DNA of 64,000 nucleotides, taken from NCBI RefSeq assembly GCF_024129865.1, contig NZ_JAMYFE010000052.1:101456-165455 (forward strand). The letters run 5' to 3'. Below, in pieces: positions 27,878-37,042 of the stretch. Position 1 is the first letter of the stretch. Each line of letters opens with the position of its first letter. The translations under genes were made by a program, and so were the position numbers. The notes beneath the pieces were generated by a model, which worked only from the letters and a program-made list of their open reading frames with translations, was not told where the DNA came from and searched no databases. This stretch comes from Stieleria tagensis. GTDB taxonomy: Bacteria; Planctomycetota; Planctomycetia; Pirellulales; Pirellulaceae.

Positions 27878-28089
27878 AAGGATTCCAGATGGTGCATCAG
27901 GTCAATGAACAGATCAGTGGTTTGCGCGGAGTGGTTTCAAACGCAAACCCCGACACTGTCTCTTTCGACATTGACGGTTCGCCTGATTAAGAAAACCTGG
28001 CGAACTTTACCGATTGCAGCAACTTTGGCGGCGGTAGGGTGTCGACTGGCTGGATTTCCCGTCGCTGCAGCCGCCTTGATTCAGGCAAG

Positions 28090-29376
28090 CTACGCGGCAC
28101 GTCGCTCTTCGGAATCGATCGCCGGATGCGGAATCGTTGGCGTGTCCTGCTTCTCACCGGTCGAAGCGAGCTTTTCAGAGTCGCTCTGGTATGCAAATCC
28201 CAGCAAACGACCCACCGCGGTTCGACGCACAGCGGTCTCGTACAACAACAGCGACACCAATGTCGACACGGCAAACGAGACCGCCAGCTTGACCAGGGGC
28301 GAAGTGTCCGGCCATGCCCATTTGAGATCCAAATGCAACAGTCCCAACAATGGATGATGCACCAAGTAGATCCAAAACGATGCGGCAGCCAGATAGCGGA
28401 TCACGCCCGGTACCCTGCGAACGTTTCGCGCGCATGCGCCGACCAACCCCAGTACCGTTGTTGACGCTGCCGCAACCGTCAAGATCGACAGCAACACGTT
28501 GGCCGACAGACGAATTGGTTGGCCGGATGTTTGCCGATCCAGCGTCCAGACACCGATCGTCAATGACATGCACAGCAACATTCCCGCCAGTGCACACATC
28601 CGTGGCGCGACACGAGTTGTCCAGCGAAGTTGGCCGTCATGCATGGCCAACAGATAGCCGCCGGCAAAGAAAACGCCACTGTAAATCCACTTACTTGGCA
28701 CCGGCAAAAAAGCGTGCTGGAACCCCCAGACGACTTCGGGTGCGGCGACCAAGGTGACGATCGCAATCGTTGCCAGCATGCCGATTCCGACCAGCGGACG
28801 AGCAGCCAGTCGTGCGAACGTCGTCTCGGATCGACCGGTCGACAACCGCAATAGCAGAGCTGTGACAACGACGTATAAAAACACGTACAGCAAAAACCAC
28901 AGATGGCTGAGGCCCCAAATGTGGTCCGCGATCGGTGAATCAAATTTGAGACTTTTCAGTTTGGCAATTGGAACGATGCCCTCAGAAACCAACCCCACGG
29001 TCCACAGATACAGGTCGATCGGCAGGATCACCAGCACTCCAAATGCCAATGGGATCAACAACCGTTTGGCCCGCGTCCGAACCAGTCGTGTCAACGAGGA
29101 ACGCTGTGCCGAACGCCACAACAGAAACCCGGCGATCACCAGGAACAAGGGCATAATGAAGATTTCGATCCCCCAAAAAATGACATCAACCAGGTTGCTC
29201 TTGGTATCGGTCACCGCCCAAATCAATCCGGGCATCGGATGCCGCAGATAGGGCACACAAGCGTGCAGCAGAACGACAGCCAACGCCGCACCGGCACGCA
29301 AGAGATCAAATCCTGCAATCGAGCCAGTCGGCTTGGCAGCACTCGAGTCAACATTTTGAAGTCGAATCACATTCAT
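28090..29376 (-). CDS. Acyltransferase family 3 membrane protein
   Basis: A 428-residue integral membrane protein with about ten hydrophobic helices, of the acyltransferase-3 (OatA/OpgC-like) superfamily. The first helix carries the diagnostic GFDLLRAGAALAVVLLHAC segment (about 22-40), with the Arg and the His expected at the active site. A further VHHPLLG motif occurs near residue 340. Such enzymes O-acylate exported glycans or peptidoglycan. It lies 152 bases downstream of the metal-efflux lipoprotein on the same strand; functional linkage is uncertain. Confidence 0.85.
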   Translation of the reverse strand: MNVIRLQNVDSSAAKPTGSIAGFDLLRAGAALAVVLLHACVPYLRHPMPGLIWAVTDTKSNLVDVIFWGIEIFIMPLFLVIAGFLLWRSAQRSSLTRLVRTRAKRLLIPLAFGVLVILPIDLYLWTVGLVSEGIVPIAKLKSLKFDSPIADHIWGLSHLWFLLYVFLYVVVTALLLRLSTGRSETTFARLAARPLVGIGMLATIAIVTLVAAPEVVWGFQHAFLPVPSKWIYSGVFFAGGYLLAMHDGQLRWTTRVAPRMCALAGMLLCMSLTIGVWTLDRQTSGQPIRLSANVLLSILTVAAASTTVLGLVGACARNVRRVPGVIRYLAAASFWIYLVHHPLLGLLHLDLKWAWPDTSPLVKLAVSFAVSTLVSLLLYETAVRRTAVGRLLGFAYQSDSEKLASTGEKQDTPTIPHPAIDSEERRAA

Positions 29377-29528
29377 GATTCGCCAGTACCAAATCCATGC
29401 CAGCTAGCGGAAGTTCAAATTCGCTGGATTTGGACGATCGAAAAAGACGGCCTGTCAGAAATGCGGGTTGGTCGTGCAAACCTGACAGGCCTCGCCGTAG
29501 GGCGGAAACGGTCCGCCAAACGACTCGT

Positions 29529-30047
29529 TCAGTGGTCGTGATCGCCATGCGGTTCTTCCTGGAAATCACCCGAGTAGGGCGTGCCGTCAATCACACCCGC
29601 AATCGTTCCCGCGTATTCCTGCACCGTTGCGAATTGCTCATGTTTCCCAGTGAATCGGGACGACTGACCGGCCGGGTCGTTCGCTTGCGGTGCGGCGTCC
29701 AGCGTGACATGCATCTTCGGATCGACAATGCTCAACTCAATGCTGCTCGCTGCGATGGGTGTCGCTGTCAGCTCATCGGCGGCCAGGATGTACACGGTGC
29801 CCTGTTGAGCATCGTGATCGACCGTGAACTCGACATGAAATTTGCCGCCGCCCCAGTCCACGACGGTTCCGTCGTGAGGACCGGCACCATGTCCGACGTG
29901 CGAATCACCAGTAGCGTGACCGTGGTCAGCAGACGGGGCGCCAGTTGGTGCGGGATCGTTAACGGAAGTTGACTCTTGCTTGCAGCCAACGAATCCGAAC
30001 AGGCAAACGAAAGTCAGCAGTGAAATGCAGAGGGTTTGATTTTTCAT
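29529..30047 (-). CDS. His-rich exported lipoprotein of the metal-efflux cluster
   Basis: A 172-residue protein with a lipoprotein signal peptide; the lipobox is F-V-G-C with Cys22. The mature protein has His/Asp-rich ends (DHGHATGDSHVGHG near 40-53 and PHGDHDH at the C-terminus) and a small beta-rich core. The histidines could bind divalent or monovalent metal ions. It starts 52 bases after the RND pump gene and probably belongs to its operon. I infer a periplasmic metal-binding accessory role; the family is not recognised. Confidence 0.75.
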   Translation of the reverse strand: MKNQTLCISLLTFVCLFGFVGCKQESTSVNDPAPTGAPSADHGHATGDSHVGHGAGPHDGTVVDWGGGKFHVEFTVDHDAQQGTVYILAADELTATPIAASSIELSIVDPKMHVTLDAAPQANDPAGQSSRFTGKHEQFATVQEYAGTIAGVIDGTPYSGDFQEEPHGDHDH

Positions 30048-30099
30048 CGAATGGGACCTGGAGAAAGTGATGTGGATCAGATGTTAGGAGAGACACGGT

Positions 30100-33000
30100 T
30101 CAATTCATTGCCAGTGGATCCTCCTCTGATGCTTGTTTGGCCAGCCGCGCGGCGTCATTGCCACTGAACGTCCAAAACAATCCGGGATGAATCAGGAATT
30201 CGCAAAAGGTTGACGTGGTTAGTCCGCCCAAAATGACCGTGGCGACCGGATACAGGATTTCACGCCCGGGTTCTTGTCCGCCCAACACAAGTGGAATCAG
30301 TCCGATCCCGGCGGTCAGCGCCGTCATTAAGACCGGCGCCAATCGCTCCAGACTTCCTCGCACCACCATCTCTTGTGTGAATTCATCGCCTTCCTGATTC
30401 ATCAAATGGAAGTAGTGCGTGACCAACAGAATGCCGTTGCGAACCGCGATGCCGCCCAGCGAGATGAATCCGACCAAACTTGCGACCGTCAAACTCTGCT
30501 GCGTGATCATCAGTGCCATCACACCACCAATAAATGCGGTCGGCAGGGCATTTAGAATCTGCAACACGATCCGTACCGATGGAAACAGGATCAACAGCAC
30601 GACAAACATTCCGACAATTGAAATGCCAGCGAGCACGATGATCATCTGCGTCGCCCGTTGCTGACTTTCAAACTGTCCGCCGTACTCGATGAAGTAGCCG
30701 ACCGGCAATTGAATTCGATCGCCGATCCGGCGTTTGATGTCGCCGACGGCCCCGGCCAGATCACGACCTTCGGTGTTGCAGCGAATCACGATTCGCCGTC
30801 GAGCATTTTCTCGGTTGATCGAATTGGGCCCCGCCCCTTCGCTGACATCGGCAACCTCGCGCAGTTCGATTTGTCCACGCTCGGTGTCACCGACGACATG
30901 TGGCAGGTCGATCCGCAACCGATCCAAATTGGCATAATCCGTTCGATACTCCTCTTCCAAACGAACCAAGAGATCGAATCGGCGCTGGCCTTCCAACACT
31001 TCCGAGACGACCTCGCCTTGCAAAGCAGTTTGCAATACGTCGGCAACGTATTGACGTGTCAGTCCATACAGGGCTAAATCTTCCGCCCGCAATTCAATAT
31101 GCAACTCCGACGTTTCTTGAATGGCTTCGACGATCGGCGGCGTGATGCCTGGCACGCCATCAATCGTGTCCTTGACCTGTGACGCGACCCGTTGCAACGT
31201 GTCAAGATCGTCGCCGTAAATCTTGATTGCGATTTGCGCGTACACGCCGGAGATCATGTGGCTGATCAAGTGTGCCAACGGTTGTTCTACTTCGATGTCA
31301 ACGCCCGGTGCTTCGACCCGAATTCGTTCTCGTAATCGCGACAGGATTTCGCTGCGCCGCGTCGGCGATTCTGGATTCATACTCAGAATGTATTCGCCAA
31401 AATGAACGGGCGACGCGTGCTCATCCATCTCGGCACGTCCGGTTCGGCGTACAAAATGCAAAATTTCACCCTCCGGATGATCGCTACTTTTTTGCATCCC
31501 CTGGAACACCGAATCAATTGCGGCAGACACCTCGTTGGAAGCATCCAGCGAAGATCCCGGGGGCAGTGTGACGTTGACCTGAATGCTGCCCTCGTCGAAC
31601 GGCGGCAGGAAATTTTTGCCCAGCTGCGACATCTGCAATCCCGCAATTCCCACGGCGACCCAAGTCAACGCCAGTAGTAGCCTTGGGACCTTGAGACTCA
31701 GTTGAATTAGCGGAGTGACGATCCGTTTTAAACCAGCCAGCAAGAAACCGTCGCCCGGACGATGGGTTGCTGCGGATTGTGGCAACAGGTAATACGCCAG
31801 CACCGGGGTAACCGTCATCGAAACGACAAATGATGCGAGAATCGAGACGATGTAGGCAAAACCGAGCGGCGTGAACAGCCGCCCTTCGACGCCCGACAAA
31901 GCGAACAACGGCAGGAACGACAGGATCACGACCGCGGTGCCGAACACGATCGAGCTGCGAATTTCTTTACTGGCATCAAAGACTACAACAATCGACCGCC
32001 GTTGCTTTTCACTTGGCAAGGCGTTGTTTTGTTTCAAGCGGCGGAAGATGTTTTCGACATCAACGATTGCATCATCGACCAATTCGCCCATGGCAACGGC
32101 GATGCCGCCAAGTGTCATGACATTGATCGACAACTCGCTTTCACTGAACATCCCGATCACGCGAAACACCAATGTGGTCAGGACCAATGACAACGGAATC
32201 GCAGTCAGCGTGATGAATGTCGTGCGAAAATTCAGTAAGAACAGAAACAGCACGATGATGACCAGCAGCGCACCGATCGCCAGCGTTTCGGCGACGTTGA
32301 AGATGCCGCGGTCGATGAAGTTTTTCAGCCGAAACAGCTCACTGTTGACGACGATGTCTGCGGGCAACGACGACTCGACTTCGTGGAACGCCAGGGCGAC
32401 GTCATCGGTCAATTTTCGAGTGTCGACATGCGGTTGTTTGACCGTGGTGAACACGATCCCAGGTCGTCCGTCGATACTTCCATCACCGCGTTTTAGCTGC
32501 GCCCCCTCGGTCACTCGAGCGACCTGCTCCAACAGTACCGAGCGTCGCGGATGATTGCCCACAGGGATCTGCTTCAAATCTTCGATCACCAGTCGGGGCT
32601 GCGGTCCCAATCGCCCCAGCACACGGATGGGACGCTCGGTTTCACCGGTGATCGCAAACCCACCGCTTGTGTTGATATTGCTTTCACGCAGTGCCGCGGC
32701 AACGTCTTGAACGGTAACGTCGTATTCCAACAGCGCCGTGGGATCGATCAGGATTTGATACTGCTTTCGATCACCGCCTAACATGAATACCTCCGCGACT
32801 CCGGTGACTTTCAACAGTCGCGGCCGAATCACCCAATCAGCAATGGTGCGCAGGTCAATCTGCTGGTGAGCATCGCTGTCAAATGTTGCTTCATAGGACT
32901 TGCCGTTGACGGTCAGGGTGGCAATGCCCTGTCCCAGCGATTTGTCTTTGGATGCATTGATGGGCGTGTTGGTCCACTGGATGTTGGACGGCTCAAGCTT

Positions 33001-33576
33001 GGTCCAAGTCGAAAGGTCATGTCGATCGCCAGGACTCCAAACGTCAATCAGCGGCTGGTCGTGACTGCTGTCAACCATTTCGGCCATCAAGGCGGAGTTT
33101 CCGAGCTGTGCCAGTCGACCGCCGTTTGGTCCGTCTTGACGATAGATTCCGGCGACGACGATCTGACCCATGATGGACGACGGTGGCGTCATTTGCGGAC
33201 GCACACGGTCAGGCAGAATGCCTTCGAGTGTGGTCAATCGTTCCTGGACCGTTTGACGCGCTGCCCGAATTTCCGTCGACCAATCAAATTCGACGTAAAT
33301 GACATTTAGACCGGCCGTTGATTGGCTGCGGACCGCTTGCACACCATTGGCACCCATCAACGCAATTTCGATCGGCTGGGTCACCAGCGTTTCCACTTCT
33401 TCGGTCGCCAGCCCTGGTGCTTCGGTGATGATGACAACGCGCGGGCGGTCGAGGTCGGGAAAGACATCGATCGACATCTGCGTGGCGAGATACGATCCAT
33501 AAACGAGCACCGCCAAACTGATGACAACCACCAACATGCGGTAGCGCAGTGAAAACCGAATGATTGAATCAAGCAT
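30100..33576 (-). CDS. Heavy-metal efflux RND pump (CusA/CzcA family)
   Basis: A 1158-residue inner-membrane RND transporter. The N-terminal helix precedes FPDLDRPRVVIITEAPGLA (about 38-56), typical of heavy-metal RND proteins. Helix four has the signature GGIAVAMGELVDDAIVDVEN (about 500-519), with the charged residues used for proton transfer. The porter-domain loops and the second helix cluster (about 1010-1140) are complete. The helix-four motif differs from classic Cus (copper/silver) and Czc (cobalt/zinc/cadmium) forms, so the metal is not assigned. It starts 9 bases after the adaptor gene. No outer-membrane factor gene is in the cluster. Confidence 0.92.
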   Translation of the reverse strand: MLDSIIRFSLRYRMLVVVISLAVLVYGSYLATQMSIDVFPDLDRPRVVIITEAPGLATEEVETLVTQPIEIALMGANGVQAVRSQSTAGLNVIYVEFDWSTEIRAARQTVQERLTTLEGILPDRVRPQMTPPSSIMGQIVVAGIYRQDGPNGGRLAQLGNSALMAEMVDSSHDQPLIDVWSPGDRHDLSTWTKLEPSNIQWTNTPINASKDKSLGQGIATLTVNGKSYEATFDSDAHQQIDLRTIADWVIRPRLLKVTGVAEVFMLGGDRKQYQILIDPTALLEYDVTVQDVAAALRESNINTSGGFAITGETERPIRVLGRLGPQPRLVIEDLKQIPVGNHPRRSVLLEQVARVTEGAQLKRGDGSIDGRPGIVFTTVKQPHVDTRKLTDDVALAFHEVESSLPADIVVNSELFRLKNFIDRGIFNVAETLAIGALLVIIVLFLFLLNFRTTFITLTAIPLSLVLTTLVFRVIGMFSESELSINVMTLGGIAVAMGELVDDAIVDVENIFRRLKQNNALPSEKQRRSIVVVFDASKEIRSSIVFGTAVVILSFLPLFALSGVEGRLFTPLGFAYIVSILASFVVSMTVTPVLAYYLLPQSAATHRPGDGFLLAGLKRIVTPLIQLSLKVPRLLLALTWVAVGIAGLQMSQLGKNFLPPFDEGSIQVNVTLPPGSSLDASNEVSAAIDSVFQGMQKSSDHPEGEILHFVRRTGRAEMDEHASPVHFGEYILSMNPESPTRRSEILSRLRERIRVEAPGVDIEVEQPLAHLISHMISGVYAQIAIKIYGDDLDTLQRVASQVKDTIDGVPGITPPIVEAIQETSELHIELRAEDLALYGLTRQYVADVLQTALQGEVVSEVLEGQRRFDLLVRLEEEYRTDYANLDRLRIDLPHVVGDTERGQIELREVADVSEGAGPNSINRENARRRIVIRCNTEGRDLAGAVGDIKRRIGDRIQLPVGYFIEYGGQFESQQRATQMIIVLAGISIVGMFVVLLILFPSVRIVLQILNALPTAFIGGVMALMITQQSLTVASLVGFISLGGIAVRNGILLVTHYFHLMNQEGDEFTQEMVVRGSLERLAPVLMTALTAGIGLIPLVLGGQEPGREILYPVATVILGGLTTSTFCEFLIHPGLFWTFSGNDAARLAKQASEEDPLAMN

Positions 33577-33585
33577 CTTGAATTC

Positions 33586-35016
33586 CTAGTGAGCGGCGTG
33601 TGTAGTGCCGTCGGGGTGCACGTGCACACCGGGCTGGTCACCGCTAGCGGTTTGTGCTTTCAGAACTCGATTTAACGACGCCGCAGAACTCTGCGCCAGA
33701 TAGCTGCCGGCGGTGATAGTTCCATCGTTTGCGATCACACTCCAACGGCGATCTTCATGCACCACATGAACAGGCAACCGTTTGAACAGATCACCGTTCT
33801 GGCGGAACACATAGGCCTCGGGCCCTTCGCGAACGACGGCTTCGGATGGCAGAACAAACACGTCCTCAAATGGTTCCACTTGCACATGGATGCGGGTTCG
33901 TTGCCCCGGCCGGAATCGCCACACCACAAACTGTTTCCCCGATTTGTCGTAGGCGTGCGATTGATTCGAAAGCGGTATGAAAAAATCGAAGGTACGGCTG
34001 TCGGTATCAATCGAATTGGCCAGGTGCCGAATCTGAAAGGTTTGTTCCAACGGCGACCAGTCGTCGGCCTGATCGTCGGCAAACTCGATCTCGATAGGCC
34101 GCCCGGTTTTCGCTGCGTCTTCCAAAAACGACGCCTCGCGTTTGAAGGCATGCCCGACCACGTACAACGATTGATGATTGGATAACTTCACCAGCAGTTG
34201 GCCTGCTTGAACTTGCTGACCTAATTCCACACTCAACTCTTGAATCTCGTACGCCACGTCGTCAGGCGACCTGGCATTGGTGATCAAACTGACCGGACGG
34301 ATTTGGTGATCGGGTTGGTCGCCGGCCGCCGAGGGTTGCGACATCGGCGGCGCCGTGACGTTGATCGCCGAAACGAATTGCCCCTGCTGCTCAACGCGAT
34401 CAATCTGCTGCGGGGGTAAACCGCGAGTCAACAAATCTTGCCGAGAGGATTGCACGATGGCCCTCTGACGGCTCATTTCCGCTCGCAGTTCGATCAATTT
34501 GGCTTGCGAAACCGCTCCCGTGTCGACCGCGCGACTCAACCGTTCGATCTCCGCTTGGACGATGCCAATTTCTTGATTCGCTTTGAACAGTTGAGACTGA
34601 GTGTTCTGTAAATACTCACTAAACAATCGCACCGTGGTCAATGTCTGGCCCGGTCGTACGGTGTCACCAGGGAAGGCGTGAATCGACGTCACGATTCCGA
34701 CTGCGGGCGAAGTCACACCACGGTCGGAATACCCCGGTCGGTCGGCAACAACCCCCGGAATCGTGACCGTTCGCCAATAGGTTTGTGAACGTGCCGGTGC
34801 GGAAACCAAACCCATGTTTTTCCTCGCTTGTTCACTGATCTCAAGCACGGATTGCGGTTCTGCAGTCGGTTCCGACGGATCTTTGATAGATGCCTCGTTC
34901 GCTTGATGACGTTCCCATAATTCGTTCCGGTAAAACCAGACCGTGGCGACAGCAACAATCATGATGGCCGGCCCGATGAGGGTTCTCGAAATGGATTTCA
35001 CACGTTTCATGGTCAT
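33586..35016 (-). CDS. RND efflux periplasmic adaptor (CusB/CzcB family)
   Basis: A 476-residue membrane-fusion protein. One N-terminal helix (about 14-30) anchors it. The barrel/lipoyl segments follow in order: VTIPGVVADRPGY (about 88-100), VTSPAVGIVTSIHAFPGDTVRPGQ (about 106-129, split lipoyl half), a coiled-coil hairpin (about 135-190) and the second lipoyl half (VELGQQVQAGQLLVKL near 262-277). The C-terminus is His-containing (HVHPDGTTHAAH) and could bind metal. It couples the pump to an outer-membrane channel. It is directly followed by the pump gene. Confidence 0.9.
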   Translation of the reverse strand: MTMKRVKSISRTLIGPAIMIVAVATVWFYRNELWERHQANEASIKDPSEPTAEPQSVLEISEQARKNMGLVSAPARSQTYWRTVTIPGVVADRPGYSDRGVTSPAVGIVTSIHAFPGDTVRPGQTLTTVRLFSEYLQNTQSQLFKANQEIGIVQAEIERLSRAVDTGAVSQAKLIELRAEMSRQRAIVQSSRQDLLTRGLPPQQIDRVEQQGQFVSAINVTAPPMSQPSAAGDQPDHQIRPVSLITNARSPDDVAYEIQELSVELGQQVQAGQLLVKLSNHQSLYVVGHAFKREASFLEDAAKTGRPIEIEFADDQADDWSPLEQTFQIRHLANSIDTDSRTFDFFIPLSNQSHAYDKSGKQFVVWRFRPGQRTRIHVQVEPFEDVFVLPSEAVVREGPEAYVFRQNGDLFKRLPVHVVHEDRRWSVIANDGTITAGSYLAQSSAASLNRVLKAQTASGDQPGVHVHPDGTTHAAH

Positions 35017-35224
35017 TGATTCGGGATGAGTGTTCAGCCTGCATCGCTCACCGCGCAGCCGAGAGCGGCGGCGTGTGAAATGCAGACAACAGAGATCGTC
35101 TTGGCGTTTGAAAACGAACCGTGTTCAAAGACCATCGATCGAGGGATAGATCGCTAAAACGAAACTCGCAGGGACTTCGAATGCGCAATCACGCAATCAT
35201 TCAAACCAAGCGAGCAAGCGTCTG

Positions 35225-35680
35225 CTACAGCCGAAGAGAAGCTGTCAAAAGATAGATCGGCAGCCCGACCGTGCGGACAGGTGCACCAACCAAACGCCAC
35301 CTGGCGCGAACATCACACAAAACCAACCCCGTCTGCGATAACAAGACCAGGACTGGTGAATCCATTTGCGGCACGCAAACACTTCGACTGGTCACCAACT
35401 TGGACTCAGCGAAATAGATCGCGTCCGAATCATGGTCGGTGGCAGTCGAAAGAACGCAGTTTAGCGCAGGCCCGTAATGGTCTGCATGATGCTGGGCAGT
35501 GGAATCATCATGCTGATTGTCACTGCCATCGTGGTCGTGATGATGGCCAGCGGACAGGTGAATGTGTGCCCGTTGTGAGTGACCATTCGGTTCCACAACG
35601 CCAGATCCACCATGCGAATGGGGCAACCCATACCCCAGCATGATCATTGGAATCAGCAGTAGTGAAACAATTCGATTCAT
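35225..35680 (-). CDS. Small His-rich exported protein upstream of the efflux genes
   Basis: A 151-residue protein. I chose the ATG at 35680 because it gives a signal peptide (MNRIVSLLLIPMIMLGYG); the open frame continues to 35791. The mature N-terminal half is dense in His and Asp (for example SAGHHHDHDGSDNQHDD near 42-58 and QHHADHYG near 62-69). The C-terminal half is hydrophobic (about 105-148). It stands 208 bases upstream of the adaptor gene on the same strand. I infer a metal-binding role linked to the efflux system; the family is not recognised. Confidence 0.65.
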   Translation of the reverse strand: MNRIVSLLLIPMIMLGYGLPHSHGGSGVVEPNGHSQRAHIHLSAGHHHDHDGSDNQHDDSTAQHHADHYGPALNCVLSTATDHDSDAIYFAESKLVTSRSVCVPQMDSPVLVLLSQTGLVLCDVRARWRLVGAPVRTVGLPIYLLTASLRL

Positions 35681-35820
35681 TGAAACGATTGCCGGACAAA
35701 AGGATTTCGGACGACAGTCATCATACCCCTGGCGGTTGACCAGGAATAGGCGAATTCCAAGTGGAGAATTCGGAGCGACCGAACAAACCAATAACCCGAG
35801 GGTCTACGTTTAACGCGTCA

Positions 35821-36108
35821 CTAGCGAAATCGTTCGCGTTCGGCTCGCAGGTCGTGCGTGCCAAAGAAAACTTGGCGGATCGGGCGAATGGTTTGGTCGC
35901 GTTCGGATTGGTCCATCAGTCGGATGAAATTTCCATAAACGTGCAACGGTCGACCCGGACGTTGATGAATCGGCAACGATTTGATCTGTGTCCGATAGGT
36001 CCCCGTCGGCAACACCACGGGGCTCCAACCGGTGGGCGACGATCCCGCCGCGCAAACAAGCGAGCCCAACCAAATCATGCCCAAGAAAGTCACATATCGC
36101 ACAAACAT
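35821..36108 (-). CDS. Small exported protein, unrecognised
   Basis: A 95-residue protein with a hydrophobic N-terminus (about 4-21) followed by a Pro/Arg-rich mature part (TYRTQIKSLPIHQRPGRPLH near 38-57). I do not recognise the family. Support comes from the credible signal peptide and the compact position between two other genes. It lies 140 bases upstream of the His-rich protein on the same strand. Confidence 0.55.
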   Translation of the reverse strand: MFVRYVTFLGMIWLGSLVCAAGSSPTGWSPVVLPTGTYRTQIKSLPIHQRPGRPLHVYGNFIRLMDQSERDQTIRPIRQVFFGTHDLRAERERFR

Positions 36109-36196
36109 TGCCCTCGAAGTAAGTTTTATCCTGTCAGTCTAGGTCGCAAAATCACCGTCGTCCCGGCGGTTTTTTCGACTGCGAATTGACGCGTCC

Positions 36197-36252
36197 GCGA
36201 GGGATCCAGTGAACACCCAAAATCACTCGCTCATGCGTCGGGTTGCGATAGA
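36197..36252 (+). repeat. Second dispersed repeat family, copy A
   Basis: The segment contains GCGAGGGATC, then CACCCAAAATC, then CGCTCATGCGTCGGGTTGCGA. The reverse complement of 59106-59167 has the same order of blocks with a few changes and small indels. The core of the last block also occurs at 45338-45356. It lies between the small exported protein and the DJ-1/PfpI gene and shows no coding potential. Confidence 0.6.
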
Positions 36253-36368
36253 CTCGCAACTTCAAAACCCGTCAGCGAGGGAATTCAGATGAAGTCTCTC
36301 GTTTCAAATTAATTCGGCGGCGCCTGATTCAAACCCCTCTCCTGAACTACACACACAGGTTTGACCTG

Positions 36369-36938
36369 ATGACTAAAAAAATCTTGATGATCGTTGGCGA
36401 CTATGTAGAGGACTACGAAGCGATGGTTCCGCTGCAGATTTTGCAGACCGTGGGTCATCAGGTTGACACGGTGTGCCCCGACAAGACCGCGGGCGATACG
36501 GTTGCGACTGCGATCCACGATTTTGACGGCGACCAGACTTATAGCGAGAAACCGGGGCACCGATTTGCGATCACGGCGGATTTTGCCGGCGTCGACGTGG
36601 CGGCTTATGACGCCTTGGTTTTGCCGGGTGGTCGGGCCCCGGAATATCTGCGACTGAACGATCGGGTGTTGGAAATTGTCCAGGAATTTGATTCGGCGAA
36701 AAAGCCGATCGCCGCGATTTGTCACGGTCCCCAAATTCTAGCGGCGGCCGGCGTTCTGCAGGGAAAAGAGTGCAGTTGTTACCCCGCGGTTAAATTCGAA
36801 GTCACTGCCGGCGGCGGTGAATATCAGCCGCCCGCCGACGGCATGGATTCGGCCCATACCTGCGGCCATTTGGTCACCGCACCGGCCTGGCCGGCACATC
36901 CGGCCTGGATGCGGGCATTTTTAGCGGTGCTTAATTAA
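36369..36938 (+). CDS. DJ-1/PfpI family protein
   Basis: A 189-residue member of the DJ-1/PfpI class I glutamine-amidotransferase-like superfamily. The nucleophile elbow is A-I-C-H-G-P (Cys near residue 117), with the preceding Asp/Glu-containing strand ([14 protein letters not shown] near 78-91). It may act as a deglycase, protease-like hydrolase or chaperone; sequence alone does not decide. It is preceded by a 260-base region with a dispersed repeat and followed by the alpha/beta hydrolase-like gene on the same strand. Confidence 0.87.
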   Translation: MTKKILMIVGDYVEDYEAMVPLQILQTVGHQVDTVCPDKTAGDTVATAIHDFDGDQTYSEKPGHRFAITADFAGVDVAAYDALVLPGGRAPEYLRLNDRVLEIVQEFDSAKKPIAAICHGPQILAAAGVLQGKECSCYPAVKFEVTAGGGEYQPPADGMDSAHTCGHLVTAPAWPAHPAWMRAFLAVLN

Positions 36939-36982
36939 GCATTCGCTGCCGATTCCGTGCATAATAGAGGGACTGGTTCACC

Positions 36983-37008
36983 TCACCGCGGCACCCGCGC
37001 TGCGGTGA
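36983..37008 (+). promoter_or_regulatory. Leader hairpin before the alpha/beta hydrolase-like gene
   Basis: Arms TCACCGC (36983-36989) and GCGGTGA (37002-37008) form a perfect 7-bp stem with a 12-base loop, 34 bases before the start at 37043. It lies in the probable 5' leader. It may end transcription from the DJ-1 gene or act in the leader; no U-tract follows. Confidence 0.35.
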
Positions 37009-37042
37009 TGAAAGAAAGTTTGATCTGTATAGGAGTCTTGGA

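Noticed and set aside
27988-28016. Inverted repeat GTTCGCC...GGCGAAC near 27980-28010
   Set aside because: The 7-bp arms with a 15-base loop and no U-tract are too weak to call a terminator or operator.
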